Shown here piece by piece: positions 46,426 to 56,277 of a stretch of 61,841 nucleotides of DNA (position 1 is the stretch's first letter; every line of letters starts with the position of its first letter). The position numbers and the translations under genes are program-made. Below the pieces are notes generated by a model. That model was not told the DNA's origin and ran no database searches. It was given only the letters and a program-made list of their open reading frames with translations. The DNA comes from Hungatella sp. UBA5385 (GTDB lineage: Bacteria > Bacillota > Clostridia > Lachnospirales > Lachnospiraceae). The stretch is taken from NCBI GenBank assembly GCA_002409995.1, contig DHOR01000059.1, forward strand, positions 7,594 to 69,434. Direction: 5' to 3'.

Positions 46426-47862
46426 ATGATGAAAAAAGAGAAACAGGGAATGAACCCCTATCTTCCTTCCTGGGAGTATGTACCCGATGGAGAGCCTTAT
46501 GTGTTTGGAGACAGGGTATATGTATATGGATCTCATGATCGTTTTAATGGATATGCCTACTGCCTCAATGATTATATCTGCTGGTCAGCACCTATAGAGG
46601 ACTTAAGTAGCTGGAGATATGAAGGTGTAATATATAAAAAAGATGATGATCCTAAAAATCAGGATGGTGAGATGTGCCTCTATGCACCGGATGTTACAGT
46701 GGGACCAGATGGCAGATATTATCTTTACTATGTTTTAGACCAGCTGCCAATTGTATCGGTGGCTGTATGTGATCAACCAGCTGGTGTTTATCAGTTCTAT
46801 GGATATGTTCATTATTCTGATGGAATTCTGTTAGGAGAGCGGAATGACCAACTGCACATAGATGAGCCCCAATTTGATCCGGCAGTTTTAACAGAAGGGG
46901 AAATCACGTATTTATATACGGGTTTTTGCAAAGAAAATGATAAGACCCGTACTGGTGCGATGGTAACTATACTGGGAGAGGATATGCTGACAGTTCTTGG
47001 GAATCCAGTTACTGTGGTTCCAAGCGGTTCCTATGGTCAGAACTCCAGCTTTCAGGGTCATGAGTTTTTTGAAGCATCCTCTATCAGAAAAATCATGGAT
47101 ACATATTACTTTATTTATTCCTCTGTGCTAAAACATGAATTATGCTATGCTGTCAGTAAATATCCGGATAAAGAGTACATATATGGCGGAACAATTGTCA
47201 GCAATAATGATTTAGGGATTGCTTCTTATAAGGATAAGAATTTTACTACTTTTTATGGAGGCAATAATCATGGGAGTATAGCAAAAATTAATGGTAAATA
47301 TTATATCTTTTATCATAGACATACTAATGGAACTAATTTTTCCAGACAGGGGTGCATAGAGCCAATAGAAATTATTGCAGATGGAAGGATTCCTCAGGTA
47401 GAAATGACCTCTTCCGGTCCCAATGGAGTGCCACTTATGGGAAAAGGGGAGTATCCGGCTTATATAGCATGTAACCTTTTTTGCAAAGAAAACTCTCCCT
47501 TTACGGCACCTCCAGGAGAATGGCTGGATTGCAGATTTCCGAAAATCACTCAGGACGGAAGGGACGGAGAGGAAGAACCCGGATATATAGCTAATATGAG
47601 AGATTCTGCAGTTGCAGGCTTTAAATATTTTGATTGCAGGAGAATTAAAGGGATTAAGGTTAAGGTTCGAGGGTCAGGAAAAGGAAAGATAGAGGTATTG
47701 ACTGCTTTGGACCAAAAGCCTGAAGGGATTATTCATGTGTCTTCCTCTAATGAATGGAAGGAGTATTCAGCCCCAATCAACATTCCAGATGGGGTACAGG
47801 CACTGTATTTTCGGTATTCAGGAGAAAGAAATATCAGTTTTTTCTCCTTTACATTAGTGTAA
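46426..47862 (+). CDS. GH43 family glycosidase
   Basis: The 478-residue protein has a five-bladed propeller domain of family GH43, whose members cleave arabinosides, xylosides or galactosides. Expected acids appear as Asp21 (YVPDGEPYVFGD), the LYAPDV aspartate and the glutamate in GHEFFEASSIRK. From about 350 a second beta-sandwich region resembles a carbohydrate-binding module. No signal peptide is present, so it acts on imported oligosaccharide. The start is ATGATG after GGAGACAG. Specificity within GH43 is open. Confidence 0.86.
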   Translation: MMKKEKQGMNPYLPSWEYVPDGEPYVFGDRVYVYGSHDRFNGYAYCLNDYICWSAPIEDLSSWRYEGVIYKKDDDPKNQDGEMCLYAPDVTVGPDGRYYLYYVLDQLPIVSVAVCDQPAGVYQFYGYVHYSDGILLGERNDQLHIDEPQFDPAVLTEGEITYLYTGFCKENDKTRTGAMVTILGEDMLTVLGNPVTVVPSGSYGQNSSFQGHEFFEASSIRKIMDTYYFIYSSVLKHELCYAVSKYPDKEYIYGGTIVSNNDLGIASYKDKNFTTFYGGNNHGSIAKINGKYYIFYHRHTNGTNFSRQGCIEPIEIIADGRIPQVEMTSSGPNGVPLMGKGEYPAYIACNLFCKENSPFTAPPGEWLDCRFPKITQDGRDGEEEPGYIANMRDSAVAGFKYFDCRRIKGIKVKVRGSGKGKIEVLTALDQKPEGIIHVSSSNEWKEYSAPINIPDGVQALYFRYSGERNISFFSFTLV

Positions 47863-47883
47863 AGCCATATAGAATAAAACATC

Positions 47884-47920
47884 TGGCTGCTGTTCTTAGT
47901 GAATAGCAGCCGGCTTTAAA
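47884..47920. terminator. Bidirectional terminator between GH43 and gerC
   Basis: GGCTGCT (47885) and AGCAGCC (47905) pair around a 13-nt loop that can pair further. The minus-strand reading is followed by a T-rich tract (ATGTTTTATT). Confidence 0.55.
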
Positions 47921-47926
47921 GTTCTT

Positions 47927-49006
47927 CTACCTAATCAATAAGTTTACACGGATTATGACATCATTTATAAAAGAGTCCATTCTGTTTTCATAATCCATCC
48001 AGATCTCAGGCTTTTTATAACTGCTTGTCTCATATAAATTCAATAAATCAAACTTTTCCTGTTTAACATGAATGTTTATTAGATTCATTATTTTATCCTC
48101 TAATACCTGATTTACAGAAGCAATGTCCTCTTGCTCTGCAAACGAAGGATACTGTAAATATTCAATCTCTGCACTTAACTTGAGAGTTACCACAGGTTTC
48201 CGACTCTCATAATCATAGACTTTTATACTTTCTATTTTTTTCAGCCTGATAGCAGTACCATTCATATTAAAAATATAATCAGTACCATTCCCCAGCAGGA
48301 TATTATAGAGCTTACGTTCTTCCTCAGTTAAAAACTCTAAATCCAAGCCTTTCTGATAAATGACCGCACCTTCTAAAGACACTGAGTCATTACCCCCCTC
48401 AATAACGGGAATCACAATTGTCTTTGTGCTGTCCAGAGTATTCATCAGATCGCCCAGTGCAGCCGGTTCTTCTTTATTAATATTATTTTTGTCCAGTTTT
48501 TTTAAATAATCCCCAATGCTGCCGCCTAATGTACCGTTTGACTTAATCAGCTTCTCAGTATTATCTGTGGAATAGTAGATTAAAACATTTCTGGAAATAG
48601 TATAATTTTCATCAATATACTTTAAGAAAGACTCCAGCTTCTCCTGATGTAAGAACATGGATTTATCCAATATAATTGCTTGAAGATGACGGTAATCCAG
48701 AGCTTTTTCAGAATTCATATCATACAAATCTTCAATTTCAGGTATAGAATTTCCTTCAAAAGTCCGGACGAATTTTTCGTCTTCTTCAGCAACTGACTGT
48801 CCGGTCACATAATCTAAATTAGGTAGTGCATAGGTTACCTGATATTGGTCAGAATAGGAGATTCCCATTGCAAGCACAAAATCCCTGTCTTGTATCTCAA
48901 CCATATCAGAGCAGCCTGTCAAAGCAAAAGAGAGGAAACCTGCTAACAGGAAGCAGAGTAAGAGGGGAAGGGTTTTTGTGTATTTTATTTTTGAATCATG
49001 TTTCAT
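47927..49006 (-). CDS. gerAC: Germinant receptor subunit C lipoprotein (GerAC family)
   Basis: The 359-residue protein has a signal sequence ending in the lipobox ALTGC and begins its mature part with SDMVEIQDRDFVLAMGIS, typical of GerAC/GerKC lipoproteins. The conserved lower domain ends with ENRMDSFINDVIIRVNLLI. It sits on the outer face of the spore inner membrane as part of a germinant receptor. Its ATG overlaps the gerB stop. It ends the operon. Confidence 0.9.
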   Translation of the reverse strand: MKHDSKIKYTKTLPLLLCFLLAGFLSFALTGCSDMVEIQDRDFVLAMGISYSDQYQVTYALPNLDYVTGQSVAEEDEKFVRTFEGNSIPEIEDLYDMNSEKALDYRHLQAIILDKSMFLHQEKLESFLKYIDENYTISRNVLIYYSTDNTEKLIKSNGTLGGSIGDYLKKLDKNNINKEEPAALGDLMNTLDSTKTIVIPVIEGGNDSVSLEGAVIYQKGLDLEFLTEEERKLYNILLGNGTDYIFNMNGTAIRLKKIESIKVYDYESRKPVVTLKLSAEIEYLQYPSFAEQEDIASVNQVLEDKIMNLINIHVKQEKFDLLNLYETSSYKKPEIWMDYENRMDSFINDVIIRVNLLIR

Positions 49007-50115
49007 GCAGCTTCTCCCTTCTTAGCTTTCCGTGATTTATAATTGCCAATGATCATAATAATCAGTGGTATAAGAATCGATTGAGGCAAACCTAAATAAA
49101 TAAGATATTTACCAAAGTAGTTCATTAGCAGCTCTGTTTTCATTTGTCTGATGGAACAGATGAAAATGATCACTGCAAAGAGGAAGGTACACCAATTTCC
49201 CCCTCTGTTACGGGAAATACCTTCTGTAATATATCGAAAATAATAAAACAAAGAACCGATAATTGAAAAAATACTAATAAGCCAAAACATAAGAACAATG
49301 GCATCCAGCCTCTGAATAAATCCTCCTGGGACCTCCAGCATTTGTAAAACAGTAATCGTTGACCACACCTCCTGTTTGGCACCCCGGGTTCCAAGAAGTC
49401 CCACCACCATAAGAAAGATTAAAATATGGATAAAAGTAATGGTTAAAATGGCATAAACCATATTTTTCTTTTTCAGCCCATAATTTTCTTTTCCTGCAAA
49501 GGGAGAGGAAAAAAGAACAAAATCTAAAGCAGAAAAAGTTAAAAATACGTATACTCCTGTTTGCAGTATACTAGTGCTGCTATTAGTAAAAAGAGGCAGA
49601 AGATTCGACGGATTCACCTTTGGAATACCCAGTAAAAATAAGATAACAACTGGAACAAGAACTACGAAATAAAGCAACTCCGTAAGTCTTGCCTTTACCT
49701 CCAACTCTTTTGTGGAAAGATAAAAAGATAGAGCAATTAAGGACAGCACTATGATTTTATAGCTTGTATTTGGCAATAAGGTGGCATTAATAATATTAGA
49801 AAGAAGATTTACAGCAAACAGAGTAAAAATGAATAGCTTCATCATATAAAGTATGCCAAATACAAAGGTGAAAAATCTTCCCACAGTATCTGATGAATAG
49901 CTAAAATAATTAGTAGTTACATTTTTACAAAAATATAAGAGAAGAAAGCCGTAAATAAGTGCCAGGATGGAACTTAACAAAATACTGATCAAACCATCTT
50001 TTCCTGCTCCTGCTGAAGCAATTTCAGGAACAATCATGATGGAAATGCTTATGATATCAAATACGATTAATTTTTTTAATTGGGTAGCGGATATTTTATT
50101 GTTGCCTGCTAGCAT
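49003..50115 (-). CDS. gerAB: Germinant receptor subunit B, amino acid permease-like (GerAB family)
   Basis: The 370-residue protein has about ten membrane segments and the GerAB/APC transporter fold, opening with KISATQLKKLIVFDIISISI and ending in a basic tail. In known receptors this subunit binds the germinant. Since GerAB pockets take amino acids or other small molecules, the ligand cannot be read from sequence. It lies 22 bases after gerA and overlaps gerC. Confidence 0.9.
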   Translation of the reverse strand: MLAGNNKISATQLKKLIVFDIISISIMIVPEIASAGAGKDGLISILLSSILALIYGFLLLYFCKNVTTNYFSYSSDTVGRFFTFVFGILYMMKLFIFTLFAVNLLSNIINATLLPNTSYKIIVLSLIALSFYLSTKELEVKARLTELLYFVVLVPVVILFLLGIPKVNPSNLLPLFTNSSTSILQTGVYVFLTFSALDFVLFSSPFAGKENYGLKKKNMVYAILTITFIHILIFLMVVGLLGTRGAKQEVWSTITVLQMLEVPGGFIQRLDAIVLMFWLISIFSIIGSLFYYFRYITEGISRNRGGNWCTFLFAVIIFICSIRQMKTELLMNYFGKYLIYLGLPQSILIPLIIMIIGNYKSRKAKKGEAA

Positions 50116-50137
50116 TCTATTTTCACCTGCTTACAAT

Positions 50138-51664
50138 TCAATTCTTGTTTTGTTTATCTTCTGTAAATCGGATTTTTTCCTCAGGATTTGCGTAAAATGG
50201 CCGTTTCTTTAATTTGAATATGGGAAACTTTAAAAGGGAGTCACTGATGGGGTGTTCCCGGTTATGATTCACTGCCACAAATGGCGATAAATATGGAACA
50301 CCAAAGCTTTTCAATCCGGCAAGATGGATGAGTACAATCATCATTCCCATAACAAAGCCAAAGAGCCCTAAAATAGCGGAAAAGAAAATGATCATATACC
50401 GTATCAGCCGGAAAGCAGATGAAAAAGTTTCATTCGGTATGGTGAAAGATGCAATAGCAGTAAATGCAACCACAATCACCACCATGGAGCTGACGAGATT
50501 AGCGCTGACTGCTGCATCGCCGATAATTAAGCCTCCCACAATGCCTATGGTGTTACCAAGTGGATTAGGGAGCCGTATTCCTGCCTCGCTTAGGAGCTCG
50601 AACGCCAATTGCAGAATAATGACTTCTAAAACAATGGAGAAAGGAACACCAATTCGCGAAGCGGCAAGAGAGAGAGCTAAGGAAGTAGGTATCATTTCCG
50701 GGTGATAATTGGCAATTGCAATATATAAGCCTGGAAGTCCTATGGCAATAAATGCAGCAATATAGCGCAGAATACGGATAAAAGATACAATCTGCCATCT
50801 GCTGTAATAGTCATCAGATGCCTGGAAAAATGAATTCACTGTTACAGGAAGGAGAAGCGCCATTGGAGAAGTGTCCACCAGAATCGCAACTCTGCCCTCA
50901 AGTAGAGAGGAAGCAGTTTTATCAGGCCGTTCTGTTGACTGACACTGGGGAAATGGAGAGTACCAGGCTGCTTCTGTTAGTTGTTCCAACATTCCGATAT
51001 CAAAGATTCCATCAATGACAAAGCTGTTAATTCTGTTCTTTATCTCCTTAACCAGACCTTTTTTCACAATCCCGTCCATATAGACAATGGTTACATCGGT
51101 TCGGCTTCGGATTCCTACATTCATGCTTTCCATTTTTAACTGAGTATCCCGAATCCTTCTTCTGATTAAAACCTTGTTAATTGCATTGCTTTCTGTAAAA
51201 CTGTCTTTTGCACCTCTGATGGTAACTTCTGATTCCACTGCAGGAACCCCTCTGCTGGGAAAGTCTTTTAGGGAAACCATAAGTGCTTTGCTGAAGCCGT
51301 CCACCAGTATAGTCATATCCCCTGATAAAATAGCCTGGGTGATATCCTCCATAGTGGTTAATTCTTTGATGTCAACAGATTGTAAGGCCTTGTCCTTAAT
51401 ATATTCATATGGATTGGATGCAGGCAAAAGATCCATCTTATATAGAAGATTTTTAATAACATTTTGCTCCAGCAGCTGCCGGTCCACCATATTATCTATA
51501 TAACTGACATAGATATCCACCTTGCAATCGCCGCCAATTGTAAATCTCCGGTTTACCACATCGCTGCAGTTTTCAAACAGAGTATCCAGAGTTTTAATAT
51601 TTTCATTAATACTGGCTGTCAGAGGGAGTATGACTGTGTTGTTTTTATCATGAGATGGTCGCAT
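50138..51664 (-). CDS. gerAA: Germinant receptor subunit A (GerAA family)
   Basis: The 508-residue protein has the cytoplasmic N-terminal domain of GerAA (about 1-255, with NRRFTIGGDCKVDIYVSYID and the strongly conserved EGRVAILVDTSPMALLLPVT). The membrane domain starts with the FRY-like DDYYSRW segment and carries several helices. It oligomerises into the receptor channel. AAAGGAG lies inside the end of the preceding iron-sulfur subunit gene, which overlaps gerA by 17 bases, so translation is probably coupled to the molybdenum hydroxylase genes. Confidence 0.93.
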   Translation of the reverse strand: MRPSHDKNNTVILPLTASINENIKTLDTLFENCSDVVNRRFTIGGDCKVDIYVSYIDNMVDRQLLEQNVIKNLLYKMDLLPASNPYEYIKDKALQSVDIKELTTMEDITQAILSGDMTILVDGFSKALMVSLKDFPSRGVPAVESEVTIRGAKDSFTESNAINKVLIRRRIRDTQLKMESMNVGIRSRTDVTIVYMDGIVKKGLVKEIKNRINSFVIDGIFDIGMLEQLTEAAWYSPFPQCQSTERPDKTASSLLEGRVAILVDTSPMALLLPVTVNSFFQASDDYYSRWQIVSFIRILRYIAAFIAIGLPGLYIAIANYHPEMIPTSLALSLAASRIGVPFSIVLEVIILQLAFELLSEAGIRLPNPLGNTIGIVGGLIIGDAAVSANLVSSMVVIVVAFTAIASFTIPNETFSSAFRLIRYMIIFFSAILGLFGFVMGMMIVLIHLAGLKSFGVPYLSPFVAVNHNREHPISDSLLKFPIFKLKKRPFYANPEEKIRFTEDKQNKN

Positions 51665-52166
51665 ACGTACTCCTTTCTGTTTGCCGGCTGGCTGTATCTA
51701 ATACCTCTGTAATGGCGCTCCTTATCTCCTGGTAGCTGGTACAGCGGCAGATATTGGATTCCAGCCAGCGTTCCATTTCATATTCATCTGCATCGGGTTT
51801 TGTGGTAGCAAGTGCATGACAGACCATCAAAAAACCAGAGGTACAGTATCCACATTGAAATGCGTGGTATTTGACAAATGCATTCTGTATAGGTGCAATT
51901 CCTGACAGCCCTTCAACTGTTAAAAGCTCATGCCCGACAGCTTCTACAGCCAGTACAAGACAGGATTTAACAGGAAGTCCATCCATTAATATGGTACAGG
52001 TTCCGCAGTCACCATTTTTACAGCCTGCTTTTGCACCTGTTAAACCAAGCTGTTCTCTCAGCACATCCAACAAGATGTCTGCTGGACGAACTGTCACCTT
52101 TCTGGCTTCTCCGTTTACATGAAGTTCAATTACAGATAAATCATTATAATATTTAATCATTTTCAT
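51648..52166 (-). CDS. Molybdenum hydroxylase iron-sulfur subunit
   Basis: The 172-residue protein is the small subunit of a xanthine dehydrogenase-family enzyme. The plant-type 2Fe-2S site is CKNGDCGTC with a later Cys (about 49-69). The second 2Fe-2S site is CGYC with CRC (about 108-146), near the usual KYHAFQCGYCTSGF. It passes electrons from the molybdenum subunit to the FAD subunit. It overlaps the FAD subunit gene at its start and gerA at its end. Confidence 0.93.
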   Translation of the reverse strand: MKMIKYYNDLSVIELHVNGEARKVTVRPADILLDVLREQLGLTGAKAGCKNGDCGTCTILMDGLPVKSCLVLAVEAVGHELLTVEGLSGIAPIQNAFVKYHAFQCGYCTSGFLMVCHALATTKPDADEYEMERWLESNICRCTSYQEIRSAITEVLDTASRQTERSTYATIS

Positions 52167-52989
52167 GCCTCTCTATAATCTCTTTCAGGGTATTTCTAAA
52201 TACAAATTTTCTGTATTCGCCGGAGCCTTCACTGTCAGTAAGAGGGAAATCAGGCAATAATGATAAAGCCATATCCAGCTTTTCTTCTATAGTTAAATCA
52301 GTGTGATTAATAGCGTCCTCAATATTTGTGCTTCTAAAAGGGTGAGAATACATTCCGGAAAATGCCAGCCGGAGTTTTCCCTCTGTTTCTAAAGTGCAGA
52401 CAGTCAGCAGCGGATAATCTATCTTTTCATTGGCTGTTTTCTTTACATGAGTAAAATCGGCTTTTGTTAATGAAACATCTGTCCTGATCTGATAGATAAA
52501 TTCACCTTTTAACAGCTTGATCTGCCTGTCAAACAGCTTGTTTACAGGCAATTTCCTTCCTCTGCCTCTGGGGCCCATAGTTAAGATGGTGCTGTCTGTC
52601 AGCAGAAGGGGAAGAAGGGTTTCTTTATATATAATGGTTCCGCAGATGTTCCCGCCTAAGGTAATACGGCACTGATTTGTATGGTCTGCAATTCTTGATC
52701 CTGTTATTCCAAGCAAGGGAAATAATTTAGATTCCTGAATTTGATTTAATGTGACAGCAGCTCCAATCACTACATCACCATCATTGATTTCCAGGGTATT
52801 GCATTCCGGAATTCCTTTTATATCAATGACTGCATCAGGGATGCGGCTTCCGGCTCTCGCCATAGTGATAATTTCGCTTCCCCCTCCATAATAAAATGGA
52901 GTTTTATCCTCGCGGAGAAGAGTTCGATAAGCTGCAGAAGCTTCTCTCAGGGTATCCGGTTTACAGTAGATAAAATTATCAGCTATCAT
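52153..52989 (-). CDS. Molybdenum hydroxylase FAD subunit
   Basis: The 278-residue protein has the FAD-binding motifs of xanthine dehydrogenase medium subunits: YYGGGSEIITMARAG (about 38-52) and ITLGGNICGTIIYKETLLPL (about 110-129), followed by the CO dehydrogenase flavoprotein C-terminal domain. It overlaps the genes on both sides, as expected for subunits made together. Confidence 0.92.
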   Translation of the reverse strand: MIADNFIYCKPDTLREASAAYRTLLREDKTPFYYGGGSEIITMARAGSRIPDAVIDIKGIPECNTLEINDGDVVIGAAVTLNQIQESKLFPLLGITGSRIADHTNQCRITLGGNICGTIIYKETLLPLLLTDSTILTMGPRGRGRKLPVNKLFDRQIKLLKGEFIYQIRTDVSLTKADFTHVKKTANEKIDYPLLTVCTLETEGKLRLAFSGMYSHPFRSTNIEDAINHTDLTIEEKLDMALSLLPDFPLTDSEGSGEYRKFVFRNTLKEIIERHEND

Positions 52990-55312
52990 ACTTCTCCTTT
53001 CTTTGCTTCCATAAATATTCAGGAGTGATGGGAAGTTCTCTGATATTTACTTCAGAAGCCAGAGAAAGTGCATTAGCAAGGGCTGCTGGCATTCCAATGA
53101 TTCCATGTTCTGAGATGCCACGGGTTCCAAATGGCGAATCAGTCTGAGGCGTTTCCACAAATTCAACTTTATATTTTGGTTCCTGTCCAATATGAAGGAG
53201 TTTGTAGGTTCTTAAATTGGGTGTTTTTAGCCGCCCCTGTTTGTTATAGGAATAGTTTTCCCTGCTGGCCATACTGAGTCCCATTGCCATACCGCCCATA
53301 ATCATTTCTCTCATACTGTTCGGATTTAAAACTTGTCCAACATCCATAACAGTTGTTGCGTTAATAATCCTGTAAGTGCAATCACGTTTGTCAAATTCAA
53401 TTTCTACAGCCTGTGCACCGACTGTCCAGGAAGGTCCGCTTCTTCCTTTTCCTGTTTTTGGATCCAGTACAGTGATTCCTTTTAACATATATCCGCCTTT
53501 CGCTAAAACAGGTTCTCCGATGGAAGCACCGCCTTCTGTTTTGTAACCAGCTATGATATCTTTAAATTCTGTATAATTAGTGGGGGCTTTAATGCAATAG
53601 ACTTTGCTGTCAGACACTTCTATTTCCTCAGGTTTGCATGAGTATACTTGAGAGCCTATACTTTTTAGCTGGGAAATAATATCATCTGCAGCCCTTACAA
53701 CTGCGTTACCTGCCATATATGCGCTGATACTGGCAACCGTTTTATAATGTTCCGGATTTAAACGGGTATTTACATTTAAGGTAACATGGATCTTATTGAT
53801 ATCCATTTTCAGCTTTTCAGCTAATATTTGTGCCAGATTGGTCTGACCGCCATTTCCCATTTCCACCACACCTGTATTAAGGTTAAGACTGCCATCAGAA
53901 TTAAAGGTTATTAATGCACCTGATACTGCATTGGAGGGAGGTGTTGCGGCTTTCCATAAGCAGGAGATTCCGGTTGCACGAACAATATTTTCATCAATAT
54001 TTGTTATTTGGGGGCCATTCCAGTGAATGATCCCTTTTAATTTTTCTAAACAAAGTGCTGTATTTCCTGTGTTGCTGTATGTGCTGATCACCTGGTTAGG
54101 GGCTAAGTCTCCTGGTTTTATGGCATTGAGTAACCGGAACTTTAAGGGGTCCAGATTACACTTTTTTGCTAACTGATCCAAGGTTCTTTCTACACAGTAG
54201 GTATAGGATAGATGTCCAAAACCCCGATAGGAAGTAGCGTAGGTATGATTTGTATAAACGCAGTATGAGTCACAAACCAGATTTTCTATATTGTAGGGAC
54301 CGGTACAATCCGCAGTAATAGCTTTGGTCATATAGGGGGCAATATCTGAATAAGCGCCGCAATCCACATGGAATTCAAATTTGGCTCCCTGAATTTTTCC
54401 ATCTTTTGCAGCACCTATTTTAATAGTTGCATCCATACCCAGTTTGCTGGGTGCAGAGGTCATGTCTTCTTCTCTGGGGATGATCACTCTGACAGGGTGG
54501 CCATTTACCTTTTTAGATGCCATATAAGCCAGAAATTCAAGGGAAACATTAGCTTTACCTCCAAAAGCGCCTCCTACAAAAGGAACATGAACTTCAATAT
54601 CTCCTGGGGAAATCTGAAATGCTTTTGCAATATCCTTTGCAACTGTAAATGGTGATTGGGAAGCAGTTGTAATGAGAACCTTTCCATCTGCAGATATTTC
54701 AGCTCTTGCTGTCCGCACTTCCATTGCAAGATGATCGGAGGGAGGCAAATGAAAGGTTTCTTCTACAATGATATCGCTGTTTGCAAATCCTTCTTCTATA
54801 TTTCCTTTTCTAATATGATATTGAGCCGAAATATTGCTTTTTTCTATTGGGTAAATATCCTCCACTACATGGGTGTAAGAGCTTATCTGCGGGTGAAGAA
54901 GCGGGGCATCTTTTTTTATGGAATCCAAAGGGGATAATAATGCCGGCATAACCTCATAATCCACTTCAATTAATCTTACAGCTTGTAAGGCAGTCGCTTC
55001 ATCTAAAGCAACCACTATAGCCACCGGTTCTCCGGCATATCGGACACAGTCTTTTGCCAGTGGGGGGCGGTCTAATAGGGTTGGACCACATAAAACAGAA
55101 TACTCCTGACCTGTAATGACAGCTTTGACACCGGGGATTTCTGCGGCTTTTTGGATATTAATGCTTTTAATCCGAGCAGAGGCATGAGGAGAGGGCAGAA
55201 TTCTTGCACAATAGTGGTTTGTGATGGGGAGATCATCAGTATAAACAGCTTTTCCTGTTACCTTGTCCCAGGATTCTTTGCGGGGGATGTTTTGAGTGAG
55301 TTTAGTTATCAT
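52979..55312 (-). CDS. Molybdenum hydroxylase catalytic subunit (xanthine dehydrogenase family)
   Basis: The 777-residue protein has the N-terminal ab hammerhead domain (about 20-130) and the molybdopterin-binding domain, with PFVGGAFGGKANVSLEF, AYRGFGHLSYTYCVERTLD and a C-terminal GTRGISEHGIIGMPAALANA whose Glu is the catalytic base. It hydroxylates a heterocycle or aldehyde such as xanthine, hypoxanthine or nicotinate. The usual G-Q-G motif reads EMGNGGQTN here. Substrate is not decidable by eye. It is the first gene of a six-gene run with the FAD and iron-sulfur subunits and gerABC. Confidence 0.91.
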   Translation of the reverse strand: MITKLTQNIPRKESWDKVTGKAVYTDDLPITNHYCARILPSPHASARIKSINIQKAAEIPGVKAVITGQEYSVLCGPTLLDRPPLAKDCVRYAGEPVAIVVALDEATALQAVRLIEVDYEVMPALLSPLDSIKKDAPLLHPQISSYTHVVEDIYPIEKSNISAQYHIRKGNIEEGFANSDIIVEETFHLPPSDHLAMEVRTARAEISADGKVLITTASQSPFTVAKDIAKAFQISPGDIEVHVPFVGGAFGGKANVSLEFLAYMASKKVNGHPVRVIIPREEDMTSAPSKLGMDATIKIGAAKDGKIQGAKFEFHVDCGAYSDIAPYMTKAITADCTGPYNIENLVCDSYCVYTNHTYATSYRGFGHLSYTYCVERTLDQLAKKCNLDPLKFRLLNAIKPGDLAPNQVISTYSNTGNTALCLEKLKGIIHWNGPQITNIDENIVRATGISCLWKAATPPSNAVSGALITFNSDGSLNLNTGVVEMGNGGQTNLAQILAEKLKMDINKIHVTLNVNTRLNPEHYKTVASISAYMAGNAVVRAADDIISQLKSIGSQVYSCKPEEIEVSDSKVYCIKAPTNYTEFKDIIAGYKTEGGASIGEPVLAKGGYMLKGITVLDPKTGKGRSGPSWTVGAQAVEIEFDKRDCTYRIINATTVMDVGQVLNPNSMREMIMGGMAMGLSMASRENYSYNKQGRLKTPNLRTYKLLHIGQEPKYKVEFVETPQTDSPFGTRGISEHGIIGMPAALANALSLASEVNIRELPITPEYLWKQRKEKYDS

Positions 55313-55343
55313 GGCATTTTCCTTTAATTTCTATTTACTTATC

Positions 55344-55371
55344 AGTATTGTCATTATTTTTTAGGATATGC
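55344..55371 (-). promoter_or_regulatory. Possible forespore-type promoter of the hydroxylase-ger run
   Basis: On the minus strand GCATA (55371-55367), 16 bases and CAATACT (55350-55344) resemble sigma-G/sigma-F boxes (GCATA, CATACTA), and no good sigma-A pair is visible. The start codon lies 31 bases downstream with AAAGGA before it. The match is loose, so this is a suggestion only. Confidence 0.3.
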
Positions 55372-55409
55372 ATGGGGTGATGGAGGAAGAGAATATATTT
55401 GGATTATGA

Positions 55410-55466
55410 TACAGAAAAAGCCATGCATACAGATTGTTGTCAATCTGCGTGCATGGCTTTTTTGTG
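55410..55466. terminator. Terminator between the dehydrogenase and hydroxylase genes
   Basis: Arms 55415-55436 and 55441-55462 pair nearly perfectly over 22 bp, with an A-run on one side and a T-run on the other. It stops leftward transcripts of the short-chain dehydrogenase before the hydroxylase promoter. Confidence 0.85.
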
Positions 55467-55524
55467 GGTATTTTACTTTTTCTTTATGTAGCGCACTTCA
55501 TCTACTAGTGCTTAAATTCCTCTA

Positions 55525-56277
55525 TTATATAGCAGTATAACCTCCATCAATAGGAATACTTGCTCCATTGATGAAAGAAGCAGCATCACTCAGCAAGAAT
55601 AAGATTAAATTACTTACCTCTTCTGCTGTTCCAAGACGATTTGCCGGGTGCAGGTTCTTGTATGCTTTCTTTTCCTCTTCGCTGATCAGTGGAGTATCGA
55701 TTACTCCAGGACAAACTGCATTGACGCGGATTCCCTTTGATGCATAGGCAGAACCGGCAGCACGTGTAAGGTTAATTACGCCACCTTTTGCTGCAGAATA
55801 AGCTACGTTGGTGGGAACTGCCACCAGACCAAACATCGAAGCGAGATTTACCACAGAGCCACCGCTTTCTTGTTTTAACATTTGCTGGATTGCGTACTTA
55901 TTCGTCAGCATCAGTCCGGTATAATCAACTGCATTGACTTTTTCCCAGTTTTCAAGAGTTTCATTGGCTATGGTATTTTGATCACCGCCTATTCCTGCTG
56001 AGCATAGAACACCGTCAATTCTTCCGAATTTTTCCACTGTAGCCTCAAAGGCCGCCTTTATATCCTCCTCTTTGGTAACATCCAGGCGAATACCCACTGC
56101 ACCAATTTCTTTTGCGATTTCTTCAACCTTGGGGCTATAGTCAGCGATGACAACCTCTGCCTTTTTAAAAATACAGCGTTTGGCTGTAGCCAATCCAAGA
56201 CCACTTGCACCACCGGTAATAAATATTACCTTGTTGCGCATGTCCATTATCTTTGTTTCATAGATTTCTATAGACAT
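55525..56277 (-). CDS. Short-chain dehydrogenase/reductase
   Basis: The 250-residue protein is a classical SDR: cofactor motif TGGASGLG (21-28), Asp near 46 suggesting NAD preference, NLASMFG serine, the YSAAKGG Tyr/Lys pair (about 159-163) and PGVIDTPL. The end GASIPIDGGYTAI is also standard. Related enzymes act on sugars, acyl-ACPs, steroids or bile acids, and substrate is unknown. AAAGGAGG precedes the ATG. It is monocistronic. Confidence 0.9.
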   Translation of the reverse strand: MSIEIYETKIMDMRNKVIFITGGASGLGLATAKRCIFKKAEVVIADYSPKVEEIAKEIGAVGIRLDVTKEEDIKAAFEATVEKFGRIDGVLCSAGIGGDQNTIANETLENWEKVNAVDYTGLMLTNKYAIQQMLKQESGGSVVNLASMFGLVAVPTNVAYSAAKGGVINLTRAAGSAYASKGIRVNAVCPGVIDTPLISEEEKKAYKNLHPANRLGTAEEVSNLILFLLSDAASFINGASIPIDGGYTAI

